Assembly (NCBI GenBank): GCA_002686705.1
Contig: NYYH01000019.1
Span: forward strand, 1 to 16,709
Direction of reading: 5' to 3'
DNA: 16,709 nucleotides
Source: Bacteroidota bacterium
GTDB taxonomy: Bacteria > Bacteroidota > Bacteroidia > Bacteroidales > F082
Positions 1 through 6,518 of the stretch are shown one piece after another. How positions within the stretch are numbered: position 1 is the stretch's first letter; every line of letters begins with the position of its first letter. The notes beneath the pieces are model-generated. The model was not told the origin of the DNA. It ran no database searches and was given only the letters and a program-made list of their open reading frames with translations. The position numbers and the translations under genes are program-made.

Positions 1-1
1 T

Positions 2-280
2 AACCCAGAGCTACGGACCTTCAAGCCAATAGGTATTAACCTAAAGAGTTATAGACTGGAGGTCTACAGTGCTTGGGGTAACCTGGTTTTCTGGAGCGCA
101 ACACTTGACAATGGCGCCCCTGCAGAAGGATGGGATGGCACCTATGAGAACGAGGCGTTGCCGACAGGTAGTTATATATGGCGCATATCAGCAGTATTTG
201 AAGATGGCACGATCTGGAAGGGAACGGATAATGGGGATGGTAATACAGCCACCAGTGGAACAGTAACATTAATAAGATAG
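2..280 (+). CDS. 3' end of a secreted protein with a type IX secretion (gliding-motility, CHU_C) C-terminal sorting domain
   Basis: The reading frame is open from the left edge to TAG at 278-280 and gives the last 92 residues of a protein that begins outside the window. The residues match the gliding-motility-associated C-terminal domain family (type B sorting signal). Seen are an F-K-P-x-G-I-N stretch, a YRLEVYSAWGNLVF strand (the family's Y-x-L-x-I-F-N-R-W-G), then EGWDGTYENEALPTGSYIW and the classic end GTVTLIR. In this family the domain directs a protein across the outer membrane through the type IX system for release or attachment at the surface. The function of the missing N-terminal part is unknown; such proteins are often very large adhesins with repeats. 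GC content here is close to 50 percent (119 of the first 240 bases), well above the genes that follow. An ATG at 69 in another frame is a shadow. Confidence 0.9.
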   Translation, partial: NPELRTFKPIGINLKSYRLEVYSAWGNLVFWSATLDNGAPAEGWDGTYENEALPTGSYIWRISAVFEDGTIWKGTDNGDGNTATSGTVTLIR

Positions 281-302
281 GATTATTCTTAAACTCTAAA
301 AA

Positions 303-1322
303 CTAAACCACGTTAACCTCTAATTCAAGACTTACACTAAACTTATCAATTACACTTTTTTGAATAGAATTTGCAAAGTCAAGAATTTCACTTCCTGTAG
401 CATCGCCAAAATTAATTATTACAAGGGCTTGTTTTTCATATACACCGACATTTCCTTTTCTTTTACCTTTCCATCCACATTGCTCAATTAACCAAGCTGC
501 AGACAGCTTGTATTGTCCATGATCAGCTGGATATGATGGAATTGTCGGATAATTAGATTTTATTTCATCTAATACTTCCTGATCAATAATTGGATTTTTA
601 AAAAAACTTCCTGCATTGTTTATTTTATCAGGATCAGGTAACTTTGAGTTTCTTATTTCTGATATTTTCCTGCTAACATCCTTTATTGTAATTTCATTTA
701 ATAATTTTCCTGCGAATGCTTCTTCCAAGGGTTTGTAGTTCAAACTAATTTTTGGTTTTTTAGATAAGTTGATTAATACACTTGTAATAAAATACCTGTT
801 TTTGTGAGTGGTTTTAAAGATGCTACTCCTGTATCCAAAGTTACAATCACTATTTGTGAATTCTATAACTTTCCCGGTAAGCAAGTCGAACGTTTCAAGG
901 CTAATCAAAACATCTTGTAATTCGGCTCCATATGCACCTATGTTTTGAATAGGAGCAGCTCCAACCATGCCAGGTATATCAGTCATATTTTCAAGTCCGC
1001 CCCAGCCATTCTTAATAGTAAAATCCACCAAATCAGGCCATGACTCGCCAGATGAGATTCTAAGAAATATACTTTCTTCATTCTCTGCAACTACCTCTTT
1101 ACCGATAATTTCATTTAATAGGACTAAACCTGTCACATTTCCACTAAAAAGAATATTACTGCCTTTACTTAGGATAAGTATCTTGTTGTTGTTGTTAAAT
1201 TCACCATTATCATAAAGCAGTTGTAACTCATCTATTGAAGAAATTACTGCCAAACGGTGTGCAACTACATCGAGCCCGAAAGTATTGTACTGGATTAAGC
1301 TAAAATCTTGTTTAATAACCAT
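303..1322 (-). CDS. murB: UDP-N-acetylenolpyruvoylglucosamine reductase MurB (type I)
   Basis: MurB is a cytoplasmic FAD enzyme that uses NADPH to reduce UDP-GlcNAc-enolpyruvate to UDP-MurNAc, the second committed step of peptidoglycan synthesis. The 339-residue product has the usual length for the E. coli-like (type I) form. An FAD-binding half carries SKGSNIL (about 52-58) and the glycine-rich GLENMTDIPGMVGAAPIQN (109-127). The C-terminal substrate domain follows. The expected catalytic residues are visible: Arg165 in GYRSSIFK, Ser239 in NNAGSFFKNP (proton donor) and Glu335 in LELEV near the end. The start is ATG at 1322, with the N-terminus reading straight into the family's QYNTFGLDV motif. 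It is convergent with the upstream CHU_C gene (22-bp gap, no obvious terminator) and divergent from the glycosyltransferases. Confidence 0.97.
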   Translation of the reverse strand: MVIKQDFSLIQYNTFGLDVVAHRLAVISSIDELQLLYDNGEFNNNNKILILSKGSNILFSGNVTGLVLLNEIIGKEVVAENEESIFLRISSGESWPDLVDFTIKNGWGGLENMTDIPGMVGAAPIQNIGAYGAELQDVLISLETFDLLTGKVIEFTNSDCNFGYRSSIFKTTHKNRYFITSVLINLSKKPKISLNYKPLEEAFAGKLLNEITIKDVSRKISEIRNSKLPDPDKINNAGSFFKNPIIDQEVLDEIKSNYPTIPSYPADHGQYKLSAAWLIEQCGWKGKRKGNVGVYEKQALVIINFGDATGSEILDFANSIQKSVIDKFSVSLELEVNVV

Positions 1323-1329
1323 TATGTCC

Positions 1330-1337
1330 CAAAAATA
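1330..1337 (-). promoter_or_regulatory. Candidate -7 box for murB
   Basis: On the minus strand this reads TATTTTTG, an exact match to the Bacteroidota -7 consensus TAnnTTTG. No clear TTTG lies at the expected -33 distance. The box ends only 7 nt before the murB ATG, so if it is real the transcript would be leaderless or nearly so. This is a motif match only. Confidence 0.3.
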
Positions 1338-1366
1338 GTAAAATGATGCAATAAAACTTGTAATAG

Positions 1367-1396
1367 ATTGTTATTCATCAAATGTCACTAAGTTTA
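1367..1396 (+). promoter_or_regulatory. Candidate promoter for the glycosyltransferase pair
   Basis: ATTG (1367-1370), an 18-nt spacer and TAAGTTTA (1389-1396) resemble the Bacteroidota TTTG / TAnnTTTG promoter with one mismatch in each box. It would start transcription about 14 nt before the TTG start at 1416. The same TAAGTTTACA string occurs in the candidate promoter at 3837-3867. Confidence 0.35.
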
Positions 1397-1415
1397 CACT
1401 TTTCAAACAGAAATA

Positions 1416-2534
1416 TTGCGTAAAAAAGTAATTGTTTCGGTAATAAATGATTTGGTAACTGATCAGCGTGTAAATAAAGTCTGCCATACGCTGTTGTCAA
1501 TGAATTGTGATGTACTACTCGTAGGTAGAAAAATGAGCAATAGCCCTAAATTGGAGAATAGGGAGTATGCTGTTCACCGTATGAAATTGATGTTTGAGAA
1601 AGGTCCCTTATTTTATGCAGAGTTTAATCTACGACTCTTCTTTTTCCTGATTTTTAAAAAGGCGGATATGCTAATATCCAACGATCTAGATACTCTACTT
1701 CCAAATTATCTTGTTAAAAAGATTAAAAAAATTCCTTTAGTATACGATAGTCATGAGTATTTTACTGAAGTACCTGAACTAGTTAACCGTAAACGTATTC
1801 AAGCGATTTGGAAATTTATTGAAAGGAGACTATTTCCTAAACTTATCGACACAATAACTGTTAATGATTCAATTGCAGATTTATATTACAATGATTATGG
1901 TACTCGTCCTTTTGTAGTGAGAAACATCCCAAGAAGAAGTCATTCGTTTAAAACCGCAACCAGAAAATCCTTAGGTTTACCTGATGATAATTCCATAATA
2001 ATATTGCAGGGATCAGGGATTAATGTTCAACGTGGGGCAGAAGAACTTGTTGAAGCCATGCAGTTTGTTGACGACACAATATTATTAATAATCGGAGGTG
2101 GTGACGTAATCCCCTTGCTCAAGGATATGGTTGATGAATTAGGGTTAAAAGACAAGGTTATTTTTAAACCACGTTTGCCATATGAACAGATGATGCAGTA
2201 TACAGCTGTTGCAGATCTGGGCTTAACTTTAGATAAACCAACAAATCTTAATTACAAGTTCAGTCTTCCGAATAAATTGTTTGATTACATCCAGGCGGGA
2301 ATTCCCGTACTATCATCAGTACTTCCTGAAATCGAAAAGATAATTCTTAAATATCATGTTGGTGATTTTATCACGGATCATAATCCCAGAAACATTTCAG
2401 ATAAAATTAATCATATGCTTAAAAATCAGGCATTAATGATGAAATGGAAAAAAAACTGTAGCTTTGCCGCCGAAAAATTAACTTGGGAGAACGAAGAAAA
2501 AATACTTAAAGAGATCTATTCAAAATATGTCTGA
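1416..2534 (+). CDS. Glycosyltransferase, GT-B fold, GT4-like
   Basis: This 372-residue protein looks like a cytoplasmic, probably membrane-associated GT-B glycosyltransferase that moves a sugar from a nucleotide-sugar donor to a surface-glycan acceptor. The N-terminal acceptor domain contains VISVINDLVTDQRV-like residues (about 6-19), SNDLDTLLPN (88-97) and YDSHEYFTEVPEL (110-122), a combination common in Bacteroidota glycosyltransferases. The C-terminal donor domain shows ILQGSGINVQRGAEELVEAM (about 196-215), IIGGGD (225-230) and LPNKLFDYIQAGIPVLSS (284-301). The family's usual E-x7-E position carries K in place of the first Glu. The start must be TTG at 1416: an in-frame TAA lies at 1389-1391, no ATG follows it, and the first internal Met (residue 29) would remove the first Rossmann strand. 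The gene overlaps the next one by 8 bp, so the two are translationally coupled. Sugar and acceptor are not deducible. Confidence 0.88.
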   Translation: MRKKVIVSVINDLVTDQRVNKVCHTLLSMNCDVLLVGRKMSNSPKLENREYAVHRMKLMFEKGPLFYAEFNLRLFFFLIFKKADMLISNDLDTLLPNYLVKKIKKIPLVYDSHEYFTEVPELVNRKRIQAIWKFIERRLFPKLIDTITVNDSIADLYYNDYGTRPFVVRNIPRRSHSFKTATRKSLGLPDDNSIIILQGSGINVQRGAEELVEAMQFVDDTILLIIGGGDVIPLLKDMVDELGLKDKVIFKPRLPYEQMMQYTAVADLGLTLDKPTNLNYKFSLPNKLFDYIQAGIPVLSSVLPEIEKIILKYHVGDFITDHNPRNISDKINHMLKNQALMMKWKKNCSFAAEKLTWENEEKILKEIYSKYV

Positions 2535-3645
2535 AATTCATCTACATATTATTTCCTTCGATATACCATATCCTGCCAACTATGGTGGTATAATTGATGT
2601 ATTTTATAAGGCAAAGGCCCTTGCTGAGAATGGTGTGAAAGTCCATATGCACTGTTTTCAATATGGAAGGGAGCATTACTCGATTATGAAAGATACCTTT
2701 CATAATGTTGAGTATTATAAGCGTGATATTTCAAAAAAACATCTTTTTAAAAGTATACCTTATATTGTAAGCTCGCGAATGTCGGAACAGCTAATTAAAA
2801 ACCTTACTAAAGATAATCATCCAATATTAATGGAAGGTTTACACACGTCAGCACTGCTTGATGTGCCAAAACTAAAAACCAGAAAAAGGATGGTTCGTGC
2901 TCACAATATTGAACACGAATACTATTATAACCTTGGTAAAGCCGAAAAGGATATTTTTAAGAAATATTATTTCTATAACGAAGCTGCGAAGCTTAAACGA
3001 TATCAAAAAATACTTGAAAAAGCTGACATGATACTGGCTATTTCTGAGAATGATCGAACTTATTTCAGTAAAGAATTTAGTCGTGTTGATTATATTCCGG
3101 CATTTCACCCTTTTAAAGAGGTGAAGTGTAAACTTGGCAAAGGTGAGTACGTGTTGTATCATGGCAATCTATCAGTTGCCGAAAATGAAAATGCTGTAAA
3201 TTTCTTGCTAGATCAGGTTTTTAATGAACTTGATGTTCCTTTAAAAATAGCAGGACTCAATCCCCCAAGACAGTTAAAAAACAGATTGGCAGATGAACAG
3301 AATATTGAGCTTGTTGCAAACCCTGATAATGATACTCTGCAGAAACTAATTGAAAATGCTCATGTTAACATTTCAATCACAGCGCAAAAAACAGGTTTAA
3401 AACTCAAGTTATTAAATAACTTATATAATGGTAGATTCAGCTTAGTAAACAATAAAATGCTGAGTGGCAGCAATTTGGATGAGCTATGCGTAGTTGCCAA
3501 CAATCATGTAACCATGAAACGCAAAATTAAAATATTGTTTAGAAAAGAATTTACAGCTGAAAATATTGAGGAAAGAAAAACAAACTTAAGTAATATTTAT
3601 TGCAACGGTAATAATGTGAAAAAGCTGATAGATTTGATTACATAA
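2527..3645 (+). CDS. Glycosyltransferase, GT-B fold, second of a coupled pair
   Basis: This 372-residue protein belongs to a GT4-like family frequent in Bacteroidota. The N-terminal domain has the signature PYPANYGGIIDVFYK (14-28), HMHCFQYGR (40-48) and RAHNIEHEYYYNL (124-136), where many relatives read H-N-V-E/I-E-H. The C-terminal donor domain begins near VLYHGNLSVAENENA (209-223), followed by KIAGL (240-244) and TGLKLKLLNNLYNGR (289-303), which takes the place of the usual donor-binding G-x-K-x-K-x-x-x-x-L loop. The ATG at 2527 lies inside the previous gene (8-bp overlap, stop at 2532-2534), so this gene is almost certainly co-expressed with it. There is no signal peptide or transmembrane helix. 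It probably takes part in capsule, exopolysaccharide or LPS sugar addition; no other polysaccharide genes are present to show which. Confidence 0.87.
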   Translation: MSEIHLHIISFDIPYPANYGGIIDVFYKAKALAENGVKVHMHCFQYGREHYSIMKDTFHNVEYYKRDISKKHLFKSIPYIVSSRMSEQLIKNLTKDNHPILMEGLHTSALLDVPKLKTRKRMVRAHNIEHEYYYNLGKAEKDIFKKYYFYNEAAKLKRYQKILEKADMILAISENDRTYFSKEFSRVDYIPAFHPFKEVKCKLGKGEYVLYHGNLSVAENENAVNFLLDQVFNELDVPLKIAGLNPPRQLKNRLADEQNIELVANPDNDTLQKLIENAHVNISITAQKTGLKLKLLNNLYNGRFSLVNNKMLSGSNLDELCVVANNHVTMKRKIKILFRKEFTAENIEERKTNLSNIYCNGNNVKKLIDLIT

Positions 3646-3771
3646 ACCTAAGCCTATTTATAGACATCCCAGTTATCAATAGTATTTAAAAAATAATTCT
3701 TACACTTACCGTTACTCCTGAAAACAACTTCTATGTTGTTGACGTAATGATATTCGACGAGTAGAAAAAAT

Positions 3772-3805
3772 AAAAAGTTGAGTTACATAACTCTTCAATT
3801 TTTTT
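3772..3805 (+). terminator. Probable imperfect intrinsic terminator after the glycosyltransferase pair
   Basis: Beginning 126 bp after the glycosyltransferase stop, an A-rich arm and TTGAGTTA are followed by TAACTC, then TCAA and a run of seven T (3799-3805). The inner GAGTT/AACTC pairs cleanly; the outer TTG/CAA pairs only with a bulge. A second small perfect hairpin, AACAAC/GTTGTT, lies at 3723-3740. The T-run makes a terminator plausible, but the stem is imperfect. Confidence 0.4.
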
Positions 3806-3836
3806 AAGACGTTTTCTCCGATTTGTATTCCAATAT

Positions 3837-3867
3837 TTTGTTATTAGCATCATAAGATGTAAGTTTA
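3837..3867 (+). promoter_or_regulatory. Candidate promoter for the PhnD-like / sensor-kinase unit
   Basis: TTTG (3837-3840), a 19-nt spacer and TAAGTTTA (3860-3867) match the Bacteroidota housekeeping promoter except for the last base of the -7 box. Transcription would start near 3873, about 50 nt before the ATG at 3923. It sits downstream of the probable terminator at 3772-3805, which fits the start of a new unit. Confidence 0.45.
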
Positions 3868-3922
3868 CAATTTAAAATCAGATAGACTATAATGCTGGCT
3901 CAATTTACCTAAACACCCAATT

Positions 3923-4845
3923 ATGTTCATATTCGTAAAGAAATATTCGAACCTACTCTTATCAGTTTTTATTCTTTTGCTTGTCGGTTGTAATTTTAAT
4001 GAAAAGGATCCTGTCATCATTGATTTTTCCGAATCAAAAAATATAGAAAATAATTTGATGGGTAAAGAATCACTCCATCCAATTCATGTAGCAGTTGGAG
4101 CAATGATATCTCCAAAGGAAACCTTTAAGTATTATAAGGAACTTTTCGATTATATATCAATTAAAATGAAATACCCAATTACCTTTAAGCAACGAAAGAC
4201 TTATAAAGAAGTCAATGATATGCTTTCATCAAACGAAGTTGATTTAGCAATTATTTGCTCTGGAGCTTATATCGATATTGATAATGAGGTTGAACTTCTA
4301 GTTGCACCGGTTTGTGATGGCAAAACTTACTATCAGGCATATATACTTGCAAATATTGCCTCTGATATCGAATCATTTGAAGATTTTAGAAATAAAACCT
4401 TTGCATTTACTGATCCTTTGTCTAATACTGGAAAATTATATGCTGAGAGAAGGGTTAAAGATCTGAATAGTACCTGTAAAATATTTTTTACTAAAACCTT
4501 ATACTCAAATGCTCATGATGTTTCAATCCAGTTGGTTTCAAATAACATGGTTGACGGAGCTACTATTGATGGTTTAATATACGAGTACTTAAAAAAAATG
4601 ATCCTGATAGGGTAAAAAATATTAAAATCATTGAAAAATCTGAGTTATTTGGTATTCCACCAATTGTGACATCACAAAAAATTGCTACCCCAATCAAGAA
4701 AGAACTGAAGCAATTATTATTGAACATGCATAATGATCCTCATGGCATCCAAATTTTAGAAAAACTAATGATTGATAGGTTTGAAGTAGTCAATGATACG
4801 ATTTATAATAGCATTAGAAAAATGCAACAATTTGTAAATAAATGA
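3923..4845 (+). pseudogene. PhnD-like periplasmic substrate-binding lipoprotein, frameshifted
   Basis: The N-terminus is a lipoprotein signal (MFIFVKKYSNLLLSVFILLL then VGC), so the mature protein would be membrane-anchored in the periplasm. The body resembles phosphate/phosphite/phosphonate-type (PhnD-like) binding proteins: VAVGAMISPKETFKYYKELF, VDLAIICSGAYI, APVCDGKTYYQAYI, and FAFTDPLSNTGKLYAERR. Frame one stops at 4613-4615 after 230 residues. Moving to the -1 frame inside the A8 run at 4591-4598 restores about 77 more residues (LFGIPPIVTSQKIATPIKKE and so on) to TGA at 4843-4845, giving the full family length of about 307. One base is therefore missing, or the run is slippery. Its stop overlaps the ATG of the kinase (ATGA), which points to a ligand-binding protein serving a sensor, not a transporter: no permease or ATPase gene is nearby. 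Confidence 0.75.
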
Positions 4846-5018
4846 GGAAAATTACTATCCCTCTTTTTTGGAAATTTACTATAGCAATAGTTTCAATAGT
4901 AGCTATCTTTGGGACAATAAACACTGTCTTTGTAAAAAATTCTATTTCAAATTCACTTGAGGAGGAACTGGAGCAAAGAGCTGTAAGTCTTCACCCTAAT
5001 TTGGACAGATTGGTTTAA
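4842..5018 (+). pseudogene. 5' fragment of a membrane sensor histidine kinase, cut by the IS
   Basis: ATG at 4842 overlaps the stop of the binding-protein gene (ATGA). The first 53 codons are native: MRKITIPLFWKFTIAIVSIV starts a single hydrophobic membrane segment (about 8-30), followed by the first residues of what should be a periplasmic or coiled segment (NSISNSLEEELEQRAVSLHPN). This beginning is typical of Bacteroidota sensor histidine kinases, but no kinase domain is present to prove it. At 5001 the IS begins, and the frame runs five codons into it (LDRLV) before TAA at 5016-5018. Everything after residue 53 is missing, and its continuation is not found on the other side of the IS. The gene cannot make a working kinase. 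Confidence 0.65.
5001..5011 (+). repeat. Left terminal inverted repeat of the IS
   Basis: TTGGACAGATT matches the reverse complement of the right end at 10 of 11 positions. A further TATGGACAG lies at 5025-5033 and mirrors TATAGACAC near the right end. Confidence 0.75.
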
Positions 5019-5067
5019 ATCTTTATGGACAGAATTCATAAATTTATAACCAATAAAAATTCAAGTT

Positions 5068-5418
5068 ATGGCAACTAAAAAACAAAGTGTCAAATCAAAA
5101 GTAAGAGAGATTAAGCGTCGTACTCGTAAGAAGTATTCATCAGAAGAGAAGATCCGCATAGTATTAGAAGGTTTACGCGGTGAAGAGAGTATTTCAGAGA
5201 TTTGTCGAAAAGAAGGCATTAATACGAATGTTTACTACAAATGGAGTAAAGACTTTCTGGAGGCAGGAAAAAGACGATTAAATGGGGATACCCTTCGTGA
5301 AGCTAATAGTAATGAAGTTCAACATTTAAAAACTGAGAATAATGATTTAAAACAGCTGGTTGCAGAACTCAGCTTAGAGAATCGGATGCTTAAAAAAAGT
5401 CAGGATGGTTCCGAGTAA
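5068..5418 (+). CDS. IS3-family transposase OrfA (helix-turn-helix protein)
   Basis: This 116-residue DNA-binding subunit recognises the IS ends. A basic N-terminus (residues 1-22, rich in K and R) precedes a Tnp_1-type helix-turn-helix at about 22-62 (KKYSSEEKIRIVLEGL, then EICRKEGINTNVYYKWSKDF). A leucine zipper follows, with leucines at 87, 94, 101 and 108 in perfect heptad spacing; in IS3 elements this segment mediates multimerisation. The ATG at 5068 follows the left end by 57 bp. Near the end an A7 run at 5392-5398 allows a -1 slip that would join this frame to orfB: the -1 frame is open from 5394 through the orfB ATG. Without the slip, OrfA ends at TAA 5416-5418. Confidence 0.92.
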   Translation: MATKKQSVKSKVREIKRRTRKKYSSEEKIRIVLEGLRGEESISEICRKEGINTNVYYKWSKDFLEAGKRRLNGDTLREANSNEVQHLKTENNDLKQLVAELSLENRMLKKSQDGSE

Positions 5419-5429
5419 ACTATAAGTAT

Positions 5430-6419
5430 ATGCGACGAAGTGCTGGAGAAAAAATGGAAGTTATCCGAATTGTAGAAGATTCTCAATTGAGTGTAAAACG
5501 CACCTTGCAAGAGCTTGGCATAAATCGGAGTACATTTTATGAGTGGTATAAACGTTATCTGGAACAAGGGTATGATGGATTAAAGCAACAACCAAGGCAT
5601 CAAAACAGATTCTGGAACAAAATACCTGATAATGAACGCCAGAGAGTGGTTGAAACAGCTTTGGAACGTGAGGATCTTTCTCCACGTGAACTGGCATACC
5701 ACATTACCGATAAACAAGGTTGGTTCATAAGCGAATCAAGTGTTTACAGAATATTAAAATCAAGAGGTTTAATAACAAGTCCTGCTTACATCGTAATGAG
5801 TGCAGCAGATGAGTTTAAGGATAAACTTAATAAAGTTCATCAACAATGGCAGATCGATTTTACATATTTCAAAATCATTGGCTGGGGATGGTACTATTTG
5901 GCAACAGTACTGGATGATTATTCAAGATATATAGTTCATTGGGCACTATGCAAGCAAATGCAATCAACCGATGCTGAACGTGTTGTAAGGGCTGCATTGT
6001 TAAAAACAGGCTTAGATAAAGAAGACCGTCCAAGACTACTATCTGATAATGGTTCTTGTTTTATTTCTGAACAATTTCGTGAGTTTACGGAAAGTGAGTT
6101 AAGCGATCATGTCAGGGGAGCTGCTTATCATCCTCAAACTCAAGGGAAGATTGAAAGATATCACCGGACAATGAAGAATGTGGTAAAGCTTAATAATTAC
6201 TACTTCCCTGGTGATCTGGAACTGCAACTAGAACAATTTGTTAATTATTACAATAATCATCGTTACCATGAATCCTTGGAAAATGTAACACCATCTGATG
6301 TTTACCTTAATCGCAAACAGATAATATTAGAACAACGTGCAAAGACAAAGCACAGAACATTAATGCACAGAAGGGTGCTATATGAACAACAGAAATTAAT
6401 AGTAAATGCAGACCATTGA
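5430..6419 (+). CDS. IS3-family transposase OrfB (DDE integrase domain)
   Basis: This is the catalytic half of the transposase, 329 residues long, with an rve/DDE core. A second helix-turn-helix lies at about 7-50 (INRSTFYEWYKRYLEQGYDG), a linker HTH_21-like region at about 65-115 (SPRELAYHI, SSVYRILKSRGL), and then the integrase fold. The catalytic residues are Asp143 (WQIDFTYF), Asp206 (LLSDNGSCF) and Glu242 (GKIERYHRTMK). The spacing of 35 residues between the second Asp and Glu is the DD(35)E hallmark. HPQTQGKIER is typical of the family. The frame is -1 relative to OrfA, with an 11-bp gap to the ATG at 5430, but the frame extends upstream to 5394, so an OrfAB fusion by frameshifting is the likely active transposase. 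Confidence 0.95.
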   Translation: MRRSAGEKMEVIRIVEDSQLSVKRTLQELGINRSTFYEWYKRYLEQGYDGLKQQPRHQNRFWNKIPDNERQRVVETALEREDLSPRELAYHITDKQGWFISESSVYRILKSRGLITSPAYIVMSAADEFKDKLNKVHQQWQIDFTYFKIIGWGWYYLATVLDDYSRYIVHWALCKQMQSTDAERVVRAALLKTGLDKEDRPRLLSDNGSCFISEQFREFTESELSDHVRGAAYHPQTQGKIERYHRTMKNVVKLNNYYFPGDLELQLEQFVNYYNNHRYHESLENVTPSDVYLNRKQIILEQRAKTKHRTLMHRRVLYEQQKLIVNADH

Positions 6420-6467
6420 AATATTGATAACTTCCTTAACGCTTCGCTAGAAGTTACCAACATTTCA
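6417..6467. repeat. Long inverted repeat (hairpin) at the 3' end of orfB
   Basis: Two 18-nt arms (6417-6434 and 6450-6467) around a 15-nt loop are complementary at 16 of 18 positions. The two imperfect pairs are A-C in a plus-strand RNA but become U-G wobbles in a minus-strand RNA, so the structure is best in the antisense transcript. The first arm contains the orfB stop codon. No T-run follows in either direction, so it is not a standard terminator. Confidence 0.7.
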
Positions 6468-6518
6468 ACAGTCAAGAAACAACATCAAAAAAAGTAAAAG
6501 TGTCTATAAATAAAAAAG

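Noticed and set aside
36..269. Open frames of 65-77 codons in other frames over the CHU_C domain
   Set aside because: They overlap the sorting domain whose frame is fixed by its motifs and by the GTVTLIR end.
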